DNA of 64,000 nt, from the NCBI RefSeq assembly GCF_003852495.1, contig NZ_QAJI01000006.1, forward strand, positions 14,438-78,437, written 5' to 3'. Source of the stretch: Taibaiella sp. KBW10. Its GTDB lineage: Bacteria; Bacteroidota; Bacteroidia; Chitinophagales; Chitinophagaceae. A program made the translations under genes and the position numbers. Shown here piece after piece: positions 11,001 through 19,668 of the stretch (the first letter of the stretch is position 1; each line of letters opens with the position of its first letter). A model generated the notes under the pieces. The model saw only the letters and a list, made by a program, of their open reading frames with translations. It was not told the DNA's origin and ran no database searches.

Positions 11001-12815
11001 ACTTGTACACAAGCGACAAAATTAGTAGTAGTGGCCAATCCTACCTTTATTTCTAAAAGAGATAGCTCCAATTGTGGACCAGGTCAGGTAACCTTAAAAG
11101 CAACAACAGGTGGTAACAGTACCCCAAGATGGTATGAAAATCCTACCGGTGGTAGCCCGATTGGTGGTGGTTCAGTATGGCAGACGCCATTCTTAACACA
11201 AACAGATACATTCTATGTAGTGGGTAGTGGTGGATTAACACCTGCCAATATCAATGTAGGTACTGGTACAACTACGAGTTCTGGTGCCGTAACGCCATAC
11301 TATGGTAGCTGGGGTGGTTATAAACACCAATTCCTGATTACTGCAGCGGAGCTTACTGCAGCAGGTGCAGCAGGCGGATCTTCTATCACTTCATTGGCTT
11401 TCGATGTTGTAAGTGGTGGTGCTACCTATAACGGTTTTGCCGTAAGCATGGGACAAACAGCCGCCGCCGCATTAGTAACGAGTAGCTGGGTACCGGTAAC
11501 TCAGGTGAAAGCACCTGCAAACTGGACTACTACTACCGGTTATAATACGTATAACTTTGATGCTCCGTTTGTATGGGATGGTACTTCTAATATTGTAGTA
11601 CAAACCTGTTGGAGCAACAATAATGGTTCAAATACCGTAAGTACCGTTAGATACAACACAACTTCTTATGTGTCGACACACTATAATTATGCAGACTATT
11701 ATACGCCTGCAGATATTTGTAGCTATACTGCTACCGGTGCTACGATTTCTCAAAGACCAAACATCAGATTTGGTATCTTAAAACCATGTGAATCTTCACC
11801 ACGTCAAATGGTGATTGCAACAATCAATCCGTTACCGGCTCCGCATTTAGGTGCAGATGTTGATACCTGTATTGCTCAGGGTAGCGTGATGACTTTGAAC
11901 CCGGGTACAATTCCAAATACGCCTACGTTTGTGTGGGATGATGCAAGTACAAGTGCTACAAGAGGCATTACCCAAACAGGTACTTATAATGTAGCGGTAA
12001 CCAATAGCTTTGGTTGTGTGGGTAGAGATACAATCAATGTAAATATGAAATGGACCCCTGTTGTTGACCTTGCCTCTGGTGGTATCAACTTCTGTCTGGG
12101 TGGTACTAAAGTACTAGATGCAGGTAATGGCGGCTTAAACGGTGGTAACTACTACTGGAATACGGGTGCGACCAGCAGAACTATTTCTATCTCAAATCCA
12201 GGTACGTTCATCGCTTACGTAACCAGCAGCCAAGGTTGTTTAACTATTGATACTGTTACCATCACTTCAAGCGGATATATGCCAACGGTAGATGCAATTG
12301 TAACGCAGCCGCTGTCTGCGACCAGCTTTAAATTCTCTACTTTGAATCCACAAAACGTAACTAGTTTTGTATGGGATTTCGGAGATGGTTCAGCACCCGT
12401 TACGGTACAGGCTACAGCTTCTACTGTGGGTCTAACCTCACATGTATTCCCTGCAGGAGGTAACTACCACGTGAAACTGAAAACGTTCAGTACTTGTGGC
12501 GACATTGTAGATAGTACTACAATCTCAATCATAGGTTTAGGTGCTAAAGACATCGATAAAGATGCTAAATTAGTACAAGTATATCCTAACCCTAATAACG
12601 GTAATATTCTGTATGTAGAAGCCGTGGGCGATGTTAAAATCAAGGATATGGTGGTTTACAATGCACTTGGACAGGAAGTGTTAACCATCAAGAAATTTGA
12701 CAGCGCAAATAAACATAAAGTGACTTTACCGGAATACCTTGCTTCAGGTGTATATAACCTGCGCATCAATACGAGTAAAGGTTTGACGACCAGGAAACTG
12801 GAAATCGTAAAATAG
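8046..12815 (+). CDS. Giant GEVED/Ig-like/PKD surface protein, T9SS type A (copy 2)
   Basis: A 1589-residue paralog of the gene at 3172. The signal peptide ends PRAMAQ (residue 31). The first GEVED domain here (GVKIWGDWNQNG to YGETEDYTI) belongs to the subtype that is second in copies 1 and 3. A second GEVED domain, Ig-like modules, two beta-sandwich modules each ending QTCWSN (one starting SYDYVTIFAGGYGG, one starting GAVTPYYGSWGG), a PKD domain and a T9SS type A tail follow. Long blocks match copy 1 almost exactly; the block at about 600-790 matches copy 3 instead. The inferred location is the cell surface; no enzyme motif is seen. Between this gene and the next lie a small hairpin (12821-12856) and a 20-bp terminator. 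Confidence 0.88.
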   Translation: MSQKFTFWRRGYLSGLILMLFAGLSPRAMAQTYCTPAYTYGCSNGGTIGSFYTTGATTNVSNLATGCASGAAGYSNYTTQTISATQGFPFTVNVNITAYGSGVKIWGDWNQNGTFEASELCAESAATIASGGTYTASVTVPATALTGNTRFRVRAVEGSTTFDACASNYYGETEDYTINVTAPVACVNPPNPGTVATSVPDSICPNLSFPLATTGTTFGVTGMTYQWETSPTGVAGSWVNLTGATTVNYTVATGITVNTYYRLKSVCSGGTPVYSNAKMVAVKNWLNCFCTPTYTYGCSNGGTINSFSTTGAITNVSNLNTGCASGAAGYSNYTSMAITAAQTFAFNFSVGISAYSSGVKIWADWNHDGVFDPVTELCAASTSTIATGAFFTGTIIPPATALNGNTRLRVRAVEGSTTFDPCSIYSYGETEDYLLNIIIPPACSTVTFPSNVHALATPRKLCVSGNVSLAIDSTMPQATGITYQWQSAPTGTGPWTNVGTATTTSPTTITGLATTTYYRMQVLCNGNPAVTSSTDTVTVTNPGTVTGVPGSRCGPGQVALAATPSNSASLIRWYTAATGGAPIGTGQNFNTPYIPATTTFYASAGSAGVPTLSSVGAGALTPSYDYVTIFAGGYGGYKHQFIITQAEMIAAGIMPGNSISSISVDNLNGAFTYNGFEMKVGTTTATTSTNTFVATGMTTVFPSANYTTVVGVNTFNFNTPYTYSGGSLVIQTCWSNGGYSTTYSNLAYDNTSYASTTVAPMDNSTPATLCALTTSTYFSSPMNKRPKFTFNFDGSCQSPRVAVLATINAGPAVTKAAPPVVCNNAIATLSMTPPATANPYVPYVWYPTTDLYTNATATIPYTGGTANTVYMKSTTAGLHTYYAIGGDTTATSTSCSRADTFKVWVQPGNQFITGFPDTICASGSTVLTLNPSVSADYYTGSIQWQESLDGGVTYSNLTGATNVTYTTVSLTANRTYRANVTANGATCTQATKLVVVANPTFISKRDSSNCGPGQVTLKATTGGNSTPRWYENPTGGSPIGGGSVWQTPFLTQTDTFYVVGSGGLTPANINVGTGTTTSSGAVTPYYGSWGGYKHQFLITAAELTAAGAAGGSSITSLAFDVVSGGATYNGFAVSMGQTAAAALVTSSWVPVTQVKAPANWTTTTGYNTYNFDAPFVWDGTSNIVVQTCWSNNNGSNTVSTVRYNTTSYVSTHYNYADYYTPADICSYTATGATISQRPNIRFGILKPCESSPRQMVIATINPLPAPHLGADVDTCIAQGSVMTLNPGTIPNTPTFVWDDASTSATRGITQTGTYNVAVTNSFGCVGRDTINVNMKWTPVVDLASGGINFCLGGTKVLDAGNGGLNGGNYYWNTGATSRTISISNPGTFIAYVTSSQGCLTIDTVTITSSGYMPTVDAIVTQPLSATSFKFSTLNPQNVTSFVWDFGDGSAPVTVQATASTVGLTSHVFPAGGNYHVKLKTFSTCGDIVDSTTISIIGLGAKDIDKDAKLVQVYPNPNNGNILYVEAVGDVKIKDMVVYNALGQEVLTIKKFDSANKHKVTLPEYLASGVYNLRINTSKGLTTRKLEIVK
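10470..10766 (+). repeat. Inter-gene repeat, copy in GEVED gene 2
   Basis: Second copy of the near-identical Ig-module DNA described at 5484..5780. It starts at the shared GCTGGTCCTGC and keeps the same length and frame. Confidence 0.8.
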
Positions 12816-12880
12816 CATTTTGACTACCCGGCTCCGGATTGATTTGTATCCGGGTAATCAATAAAATGCACTCATTATTT

Positions 12881-12925
12881 AAAAAGAGAATGGCCGCCCG
12901 TAAAACGGGTGGCCATTCTCTTTTT
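12881..12925 (+). terminator. Intrinsic terminator after GEVED gene 2
   Basis: A 20-bp stem at 12881-12900 and 12906-12925 with one G-T wobble, loop TAAAA, and an A-rich and T-rich base. A weaker hairpin (TGACTACCCGG paired with CCGGGTAATCA, one mismatch) sits between it and the stop codon. Confidence 0.92.
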
Positions 12926-13086
12926 AAATAATTATTATATAGCCATTTATATATTAATACAATACATAGATGTTAAATGTATTTCATAAATGTTAATTCT
13001 TATACAATTGTGTGAAATTTTGTTAAATTCGTTATCTGAAAGAAACCCAATAATCTGAAAAAAACCAAATTAAATCCCTGAAAATC

Positions 13087-16000
13087 ATGAGACAAATAGC
13101 CTTTCTGAAAAGGAGCATATATTATATGTGTCTTTCCTTTTTACTACTCTGTGGTATATCACAAAAGGTACAGGCGCAGACCTATTGTACCCCTACTTAT
13201 GATTATGGTTGTGATGATGATTATATTCAATCATTCTCTACAACCGGAGGAACCACAAATATTACTAACCTGAATTCCGGCTCATCAGCTAGTTCAGCTT
13301 GTCTGAGTAATCAAACAAGTATGGTACACACTGATTTTGCAGGTGGTATCGTTAACTTTACAATTGAGAATAATCCCGGTTATGATGAAGGCTATAAAAT
13401 CTTTGTCGACTGGAATGCGGATGGTGATTTCCTTGATCCGGGAGAGATTGTGTACGATCCCACATCCACGCTCGCGGGCGGAGCGAGTATTTCCGGCACC
13501 TTCACAATTCCCCTGGGTACATTACCGGGAGATAAGCGGATGCGGCTTCGTTGTGTATATGATGAAACATTCTTCGATGCCTGTGATTTACAAGGCTTTG
13601 GAGAGGCGGAAGATTATACCCTAATGGTGGCTTCTTCGACACCATGTGTTAATCCGCCAAGCCCGGGCACAATTGCAGCCGTTGTTCCTGATTCTATTTG
13701 TCCAAATGTTGCTTTTACCTTAGGAACAACAGGGAACTCATACGGTATAGGCCTGTCCTACCAATGGGAGCAATCCGCAACAGGTGCTGCCGGTTCCTGG
13801 ACCAATGTACCCGGCGCGGCTTCTATCAATTATACCCTTACCGGAGGCATTACTACAGCAGCTTATTATAGATTAAAGTCTGTTTGTAGTGGTGGTACAC
13901 CCGTGTATAGCAATACTAAGCAAGTAACGATCAAGAGCTTTATAAACTGTTATTGTACGCCTTCTTATGTTTATGGTTGTGACTTTGATAGTTATATAGA
14001 TGCCTTTTCTACAAGTGGGGCGACAGTTGACATCGCTAATATTGGTACTGGTTGTACACCGGCGCCAAGTTATGCAGATTATACCTCCATGACATTGACA
14101 ACTGCACAGTCTTTCCCTTTCAACTTTACGGTGGCTGTAGAAAACTATGATGCCGGAGTGAAGATTTGGGCAGACTGGAATCATGATGGTATTTTTGACC
14201 CCGTTACAGAATTATGCGCCGAATCGGTCAATACGATTCCGGCCGGAGGAACTTTTACCGGAACGATTATGACACCTGCTACAGCCCTATTGGGCAATAC
14301 CCGTTTAAGAATCAGGGTAGAAGAGGGCTCTACGTTTTTTGATCCCTGCAGTACTTTGTATTATGGAGAAGCAGAAGACTATTCAGTTAATGTTATCACT
14401 CCACCATCTTGTGCAACGGTTACTTTTCCAACGACAGTATTAGCTAATGCAAATCCCAGAAACCTGTGTGTTTCCGGCAATGTTGATTTGTCCATAAGTT
14501 CCCTGATGCCACAGGCAGCAGGTATTACCTATCAATGGCAAAGTTCCCCTACAGGTGCAGCGCCATGGACGAACGTAGGTACGGCCAGCGCCACATCGGG
14601 TAATATGATTACCGGTTTATCAGCTACAACTTATTACCGCTTGCAAATCCTCTGTAGTGGTACTCCTGTCGTAACGACGAGTATCGATACCGTTACTGTT
14701 AATAATCCGGGAACACTTACCGGTACCGGTGGTGCCCGTTGCGGACCGGGACCTGTGTCCTTATCAGCAACTCCGGCTACAGCCGGAGGTACAATCAGGT
14801 GGTATGAAAATGCTGCTGGTGGTGTCGCTCTTGGTATGGGACAAAATTTTAGCACGCCGTCTATTACCAGTACCACAACTTTTTATGCCAGCTCCGGAAC
14901 ACCACCATTACCCGCGACCACAAGCGTGGGACTAGGTGCGCTGACCGCAGCTTCTTATGATTATGTCACGATTTTTGCCGGTGGATACGGTGGATATAAA
15001 CACCAATTCTTAATTACTGAAGCTGAAATGACCGCTGCAGGTATCCCACCGGGAAGTATTATCAATTCTATTGCGGTACAGAATATGGCCGGAACTAATA
15101 CTTATGACGGGTTTGAAGTGAAAGTAGGTACGACAACAGCTACTGTAACCACCAATACCTTTATCAATAGTGGGCTCGCTACGGTATATCCTTCCGCAAA
15201 CTATACAACGGTTGTCGGGGTAAATACCATCAATTTCAATAGCCCCTATGCTTATCCGGGCGGAAGTTTTGTGATCCAAACCTGTTGGAGTAATGGGGGC
15301 TTCGGTACGGACCCTTCTTTACTGGCCTATGATAATACTTCTTACAATGCTACGACAGTAGCGCCAAAAGATAATTCGACCCCTTCAGATATATGTGCAC
15401 AAGGATTTTCCAACTATTTTGATAGTCCGATGAGCAGAAGACCGAAGTTTATATTTAATTACGCCGGTTCCTGCGAAAGCGGAAGGATTCCTGTAGTGGC
15501 CACCGTACACGATAATCCTGCCCCTTATTTAGGTGCAGACTTAGATACCTGTATCCATCAGGGAAATGCAGTAATACTCAATCCGGGAGCCATACCGCAT
15601 AATCCGACGTATCAATGGGATGATGCTTCCAGCAACAACACCAGAGGCGTTACGATGCCGGGTACCTATTATGTAGCGGCAAGAGATACTTTTGGTTGTG
15701 AAGGAAAAGATACCATTAACATAGAGATGAGATGGAATCCTGAAGTAGACCTGTCTGCCAGCGGGCTGACAATCTGTTTGGGTGGTACAAAAGTACTGGA
15801 TGCCGGTTCCGGCGGCGAAAATGGCGGTAGTTATTACTGGAATACCGGTGCTACAAACCGTAGAATTACGATCCATAACCCCGGTACCTATATTACTTAT
15901 GTGACCAGCGATGAAGGTTGTATGACCAGCGATACCATATCCATCATAGCCCAGGGGGCAATGCCTGAGATTGATGGTATTGCGACACAACCGATAACGG

Positions 16001-16497
16001 CCAGTAGTTTTAACTTCAGCACGATAAATCCGCAAAATGTAACCAGTTTTGTATGGGATTTCGGAGATGGCTCTGCACCGGTAACGATAGCGCCTTTAAC
16101 TTCTGCTCTTGGCCAGATCTCACATGTGTTCCCCGCAGGTGGTAACTATGAGGTGAAACTGAGAATATACAGTATTTGTGGCGATGTGCTCGACAGTACA
16201 ATGATCTCTATTGTTGGTTTAGGTGCTAAAGACGTCGATAAGGATGCTACATTAGTACAGGTATATCCTAACCCTAATAATGGAAGCATTCTGTATGTTG
16301 AAGCTGTCGGCGATGTTAAGATCAAGGATATGGTAGTCTATAATGCACTGGGTCAGGAAGTATTGACCATCCGTAAATTTGACAGTGCACACAAACATAA
16401 AGTGACTTTGCCGGATTATCTTGCTTCGGGTGTGTATAGCCTCCGCATCAATACCAGCAAAGGATTAACCACCAGAAAACTGGAAATCGTAAAATAG
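13087..16497 (+). CDS. GEVED/Ig-like/PKD surface protein, T9SS type A (copy 3, shorter)
   Basis: A 1136-residue third paralog. The signal peptide ends KVQAQ (residue 31). It has two GEVED domains in the copy 1 order (VDWNADGDF, ADWNHDGIF), Ig-like modules, one beta-sandwich module (SYDYVTIFAGGYGG to VIQTCWSNGG), a PKD domain (WDFGDGSAP) and the shared T9SS type A tail (VYPNPNNGS). It lacks about 450 residues present in copy 2 between the two QTCWSN-type modules, as expected for an in-frame deletion between homologous modules. The codons are more diverged from copies 1 and 2 than those two are from each other, so it is probably the older branch. Inferred role: surface adhesion or matrix. Confidence 0.88.
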   Translation: MRQIAFLKRSIYYMCLSFLLLCGISQKVQAQTYCTPTYDYGCDDDYIQSFSTTGGTTNITNLNSGSSASSACLSNQTSMVHTDFAGGIVNFTIENNPGYDEGYKIFVDWNADGDFLDPGEIVYDPTSTLAGGASISGTFTIPLGTLPGDKRMRLRCVYDETFFDACDLQGFGEAEDYTLMVASSTPCVNPPSPGTIAAVVPDSICPNVAFTLGTTGNSYGIGLSYQWEQSATGAAGSWTNVPGAASINYTLTGGITTAAYYRLKSVCSGGTPVYSNTKQVTIKSFINCYCTPSYVYGCDFDSYIDAFSTSGATVDIANIGTGCTPAPSYADYTSMTLTTAQSFPFNFTVAVENYDAGVKIWADWNHDGIFDPVTELCAESVNTIPAGGTFTGTIMTPATALLGNTRLRIRVEEGSTFFDPCSTLYYGEAEDYSVNVITPPSCATVTFPTTVLANANPRNLCVSGNVDLSISSLMPQAAGITYQWQSSPTGAAPWTNVGTASATSGNMITGLSATTYYRLQILCSGTPVVTTSIDTVTVNNPGTLTGTGGARCGPGPVSLSATPATAGGTIRWYENAAGGVALGMGQNFSTPSITSTTTFYASSGTPPLPATTSVGLGALTAASYDYVTIFAGGYGGYKHQFLITEAEMTAAGIPPGSIINSIAVQNMAGTNTYDGFEVKVGTTTATVTTNTFINSGLATVYPSANYTTVVGVNTINFNSPYAYPGGSFVIQTCWSNGGFGTDPSLLAYDNTSYNATTVAPKDNSTPSDICAQGFSNYFDSPMSRRPKFIFNYAGSCESGRIPVVATVHDNPAPYLGADLDTCIHQGNAVILNPGAIPHNPTYQWDDASSNNTRGVTMPGTYYVAARDTFGCEGKDTINIEMRWNPEVDLSASGLTICLGGTKVLDAGSGGENGGSYYWNTGATNRRITIHNPGTYITYVTSDEGCMTSDTISIIAQGAMPEIDGIATQPITASSFNFSTINPQNVTSFVWDFGDGSAPVTIAPLTSALGQISHVFPAGGNYEVKLRIYSICGDVLDSTMISIVGLGAKDVDKDATLVQVYPNPNNGSILYVEAVGDVKIKDMVVYNALGQEVLTIRKFDSAHKHKVTLPDYLASGVYSLRINTSKGLTTRKLEIVK

Positions 16498-16519
16498 ACT
16501 TTAGTTAAATAAAAAATAG

Positions 16520-16552
16520 ATAATGGCTACCTCAGCGGTAGCCATTATTTTT
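16520..16552 (+). terminator. Intrinsic terminator after GEVED gene 3
   Basis: A 12-bp stem ATAATGGCTACC (16520-16531) with its complement at 16537-16548, loop TCAGC and a following T-run. A -7-like box TATTTTTG (16546-16553) overlaps its 3' side and may serve mutY. Confidence 0.9.
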
Positions 16553-16576
16553 GCCCAAAAGAAAGGCATATTATAT

Positions 16577-17623
16577 ATGGCGGTATCCGTTTTTGCACAA
16601 TCATTATTACAGTGGCATTCCGAAAGTAATAGCAGAATATTGCCTTGGAAAGAAGAAAAAGATCCTTATAAAATTTGGCTTTCTGAAATCATATTGCAAC
16701 AGACAAGGGCAGAGCAGGGCTTACCTTATTATGTAAAATTCATCTCAAAATATCCTACTGTTTTTGATCTGGCTGCAGCTCCCGAAGGAGAAGTATTCAA
16801 GCTATGGCAAGGGCTGGGCTATTATGCCAGGTGTCGTAATCTATTATTTACTGCAAGAGCGATTGTTGCGCAATGGCAAGGAGTTTTCCCACAAACCTAT
16901 ACCGAACTATTAACGTTAAAAGGGGTAGGGGAATATACCGCTGCGGCCATTGCCTCTTTTGCTTATGATTTACCGCATCCTGTAATTGATGGTAATGTGT
17001 ACCGGGTATTATCCCGCTATTTTGCAGAACCCACGCCAATCAATACGCCGGAAGGAAAGAAGGTTTTTACGGCATTGGCCAATAAAGTTTTTGATGCGCA
17101 ACATCCGGCAGCATACAATCAGGCCATTATGGATTTAGGCGCTGTTGTTTGTAAACCCAAGCAAGCCTTATGTAATCTTTGCTATTTATCAGACCATTGC
17201 AAAGCATTTAATACCGATCAGGTAGACCAATACCCACTGAAGTTGCAAAAAATAAAGGTGAAAGAAAGATTCTTTTCCTATTATGTATTCCTGCATAAAG
17301 ACCAGGTATATATCCAACAGCGAACACATAAGGATGTCTGGCAGGATCTTTATGAATTCTGGTTAAGCGAAGGCCCTGCTCCGGCTGCCCTTAGTAGCCT
17401 CCTGGCAGATGAGCAATTTGTTTTGGAATACCGGCAAAATATCTTTCACTATAAACAAAGACTAACACACCAACTCATCCGCAGCGATTTTTCGCTCGTC
17501 CGCTTGAAACGCATCCCAGCCTTGCTTAAAGGGCCCGGAATCTGGATCAATAAAAGCGAAATACATGATTACTCCTTTCCCAAAACAATAGTTTCGTTTT
17601 TGGAAGAAATACCTTATTTTTAA
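16577..17623 (+). CDS. mutY: A/G-specific adenine glycosylase
   Basis: A 348-residue base-excision repair enzyme that removes adenine mispaired with 8-oxoguanine. Seen in the sequence: catalytic Glu37 in SEIILQQT, the helix-hairpin-helix LKGVGEYTA near 114, catalytic Asp138 in VIDGNVYRVLSRYF, the iron-sulfur cysteines C-x6-C-x2-C-x5-C (CKPKQALCNLCYLSDHC), and a C-terminal NUDIX-like 8-oxoG recognition domain from about residue 230. An in-frame ATG at 16523 lies inside the upstream terminator stem and would add a non-homologous leader, so the start at 16577 is chosen. That start gives the family's usual N-terminus and length. It lies 48 bp upstream of ssb, in an order common in Bacteroidota. 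Confidence 0.95.
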   Translation: MAVSVFAQSLLQWHSESNSRILPWKEEKDPYKIWLSEIILQQTRAEQGLPYYVKFISKYPTVFDLAAAPEGEVFKLWQGLGYYARCRNLLFTARAIVAQWQGVFPQTYTELLTLKGVGEYTAAAIASFAYDLPHPVIDGNVYRVLSRYFAEPTPINTPEGKKVFTALANKVFDAQHPAAYNQAIMDLGAVVCKPKQALCNLCYLSDHCKAFNTDQVDQYPLKLQKIKVKERFFSYYVFLHKDQVYIQQRTHKDVWQDLYEFWLSEGPAPAALSSLLADEQFVLEYRQNIFHYKQRLTHQLIRSDFSLVRLKRIPALLKGPGIWINKSEIHDYSFPKTIVSFLEEIPYF

Positions 17624-17671
17624 TTATTAAATTAGAAAAAGCCATATTTTTAACAGTAAAATTTATATTGT

Positions 17672-18106
17672 ATGAGAGGCGTAAATAAGGTAGTACTCAT
17701 AGGGAATTTAGGTAAGGATCCGGATTTACAATACATTGAGGGTGATATTCCCGTTGCAAAATTTCCTTTGGCCACTACAGAGATGAGAAAAGAGAAGAAT
17801 GGAAATGTTGTTTCAGAAACAGAATGGCATACAATTGTTTTATGGCGTGGTTTAGCAGAATTGGCAGGCAAGTATTTACACAAAGGTAGTCTTGTATATA
17901 TAGAGGGTAGATTGAGAACAAGAAGTTGGGAAGATAAAGACAAAAACAAAAGATTTCAAACGGAGATTATTGCGGAGAACCTGGTCATGCTTGATAAACG
18001 AAAAGATAGCGATGCATCGCCCTCTGTGAGCAAGAGCGATCCGATAGATAATAGCTACCTCAATACCAATAATGATCCAGAATTAGATGATATCTTACCC
18101 TTTTAA
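17672..18106 (+). CDS. ssb: Single-stranded DNA-binding protein
   Basis: A 144-residue SSB. The OB fold spans residues 1-110, with the usual start MRGVNKVVLIGNLGKDPDL, then TEWHTIVLW, LHKGSLVYIEGRL and the TEIIAENLVML end. A flexible acidic tail ends in DDILPF, the tip that recruits replication and repair partners. It acts in replication, recombination and repair, and is placed between mutY and gldE. No separate terminator precedes it, so co-transcription with mutY is likely. Confidence 0.95.
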   Translation: MRGVNKVVLIGNLGKDPDLQYIEGDIPVAKFPLATTEMRKEKNGNVVSETEWHTIVLWRGLAELAGKYLHKGSLVYIEGRLRTRSWEDKDKNKRFQTEIIAENLVMLDKRKDSDASPSVSKSDPIDNSYLNTNNDPELDDILPF

Positions 18107-18204
18107 CCGGTAATTTCGTTGAATTTTAATAATAGTACGGAAATAATCAAAACAGTATTGTTTTGGTTATTTTTGCAATAGGGCGTTTCTTTTTAGAATA
18201 TTAT

Positions 18205-19506
18205 ATGCTTATACTTTTACAAGCTGCATTGGCAGCATCACCTACTGTAATTACGACGCTGTGTATCTTAGTACTGGCTATTTTGTTTCTGGCTTCTATC
18301 GCTGCGGGAGCAGAGGTGGGATTTTTTAGCCTTAAATTAAAAGATATCAACTACCTGAAAACGAAAGAAGATCAGAATTCAAGAATGATCATCACCCTTT
18401 TAGAAGATCCGGAACTTTTGCTGTCTACATTAAGAATTTCCAAAATCAGCCTTGCCATTCTTATTATTTTATTGACCAATTATATTGCCCATTTATGTTT
18501 ACCGAAGGAGGTGCATTCTCTCGTCCTGATCGGTATTGTATTATTTGTGTCTATGCTGTTGTTGTTGCTCTTTGTCGAAGTGCTGCCCAAAGTGTATTCC
18601 AGGCAACATAATATGCGGATGGCCGGGTTTTCTGCGCCCATTGTCAATATCCTGTTTCTGACCTTTAAGGGAATAGGGCAGGTATTGGTCGATTCTAATG
18701 AATATAAAGATCAGAAACGTAATCGTAAACTGGAGGAGATCGATAACCTGAAAGAGCTGGAAGATGCTATAGAGGCTAGTTTAGGACATGCCGCTTCAAA
18801 AGAGGAGGTTGATATTTTTAAAGGCGTATTAAAGTTCGGGAATATCAGCGTAAAACAAATCATGCAGCCAAGACTCGATGTGGTAGCCATTAGAGAAAGC
18901 TGGAACATTAGCAAAGTGCGGGAAAAGTTACTTGATGCGGGCTATTCACGCTTGCCGGTGTACCGCAATAATATAGATGAAGTTGTGGGCATGGTATTTA
19001 CCAAAGATTTTCTCCCCTATATCGGTCTGGACAATTTTGACTGGCATACTCTGATACGACCGGCGTATTATGTACATCAGCATAAGCTGATTGATGATTT
19101 GCTGAACAATTTCAGAGAGCACAGGGTACATTTCGCGATTGTGGTAGATGAGTTTGGTGGTACCGCAGGTATCATCACTCTGGAAGATATTATGGAAGAA
19201 ATCGTTGGTGATATTAAAGATGAATTTGATGAAGAAGAGCATAATTTCAAGAAGATAAATGACACCGCTTACATCTTTGAGGGGCGCATGCTCATCAATG
19301 ATATGTGTCGTATCATGGGCATACCTTTAAGTACGTTTACCGATATCAGGGGCGAGAGTGATTCTATTGCCGGTTTGGTATTGGAAATAGCCGGTAAGTT
19401 CCCGACGATTAATGAGCAAATCAGTTATAACAACTATGACTTTACCATTTTGGCCGTCGATAAGCTCCGGATCGAAAAGGTAAAGGTAGAATACAATATA
19501 GATTAA
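18205..19506 (+). CDS. gldE: Gliding motility-associated protein GldE (CNNM/CBS/CorC_HlyC)
   Basis: A 433-residue membrane protein. The N-terminal CNNM (DUF21) domain has three or four helices (about residues 5-150), followed by two CBS domains (IKQIMQPRLDVVAI and the stretch around LIDDLLNNFREHRVHFAIVVDEFGG) and a C-terminal CorC_HlyC domain. The order ssb-gldE identifies it: in Flavobacterium johnsoniae gldE sits with gldD and supports gliding and T9SS. A longer reading from 18163 would start within the probable promoter (-7 box TATTTTTG at 18168-18175) and add a non-hydrophobic leader, so the ATG at 18205 is preferred. No gldD follows; a strong terminator does. Confidence 0.88.
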   Translation: MLILLQAALAASPTVITTLCILVLAILFLASIAAGAEVGFFSLKLKDINYLKTKEDQNSRMIITLLEDPELLLSTLRISKISLAILIILLTNYIAHLCLPKEVHSLVLIGIVLFVSMLLLLLFVEVLPKVYSRQHNMRMAGFSAPIVNILFLTFKGIGQVLVDSNEYKDQKRNRKLEEIDNLKELEDAIEASLGHAASKEEVDIFKGVLKFGNISVKQIMQPRLDVVAIRESWNISKVREKLLDAGYSRLPVYRNNIDEVVGMVFTKDFLPYIGLDNFDWHTLIRPAYYVHQHKLIDDLLNNFREHRVHFAIVVDEFGGTAGIITLEDIMEEIVGDIKDEFDEEEHNFKKINDTAYIFEGRMLINDMCRIMGIPLSTFTDIRGESDSIAGLVLEIAGKFPTINEQISYNNYDFTILAVDKLRIEKVKVEYNID

Positions 19507-19510
19507 TATA

Positions 19511-19540
19511 AAAAAAGGTTCGTATCACGAACCTTTTTTT
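19511..19540 (+). terminator. Intrinsic terminator after gldE
   Basis: A 12-bp stem AAAAAAGGTTCG (19511-19522) and its complement at 19528-19539 around the loop TATCA, ending in a T-run. Confidence 0.93.
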
Positions 19541-19668
19541 ATGCCCTCAAATCGCGTAATAATTCCGTAATAGTGTGGTAATACAATGGTAATCCTTGTA
19601 TAACAATTTGATTATATGGGCGGGGTACTTTTGCCTCAAAGTTCAAAAAAATCAAATTCAAAATTATT

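Noticed and set aside
15541-16035. 164-codon open frame antisense to GEVED gene 3
   Set aside because: It mirrors the repetitive GEVED coding sequence; no independent coding evidence.
3172-16497. GEVED proteins as enzymes
   Set aside because: No catalytic motif was found in any of the three; only binding or structural modules are visible.
16523-16576. Longer mutY reading frame from 16523
   Set aside because: The ATG is part of the terminator stem of the upstream gene and the extra residues do not fit the MutY start.
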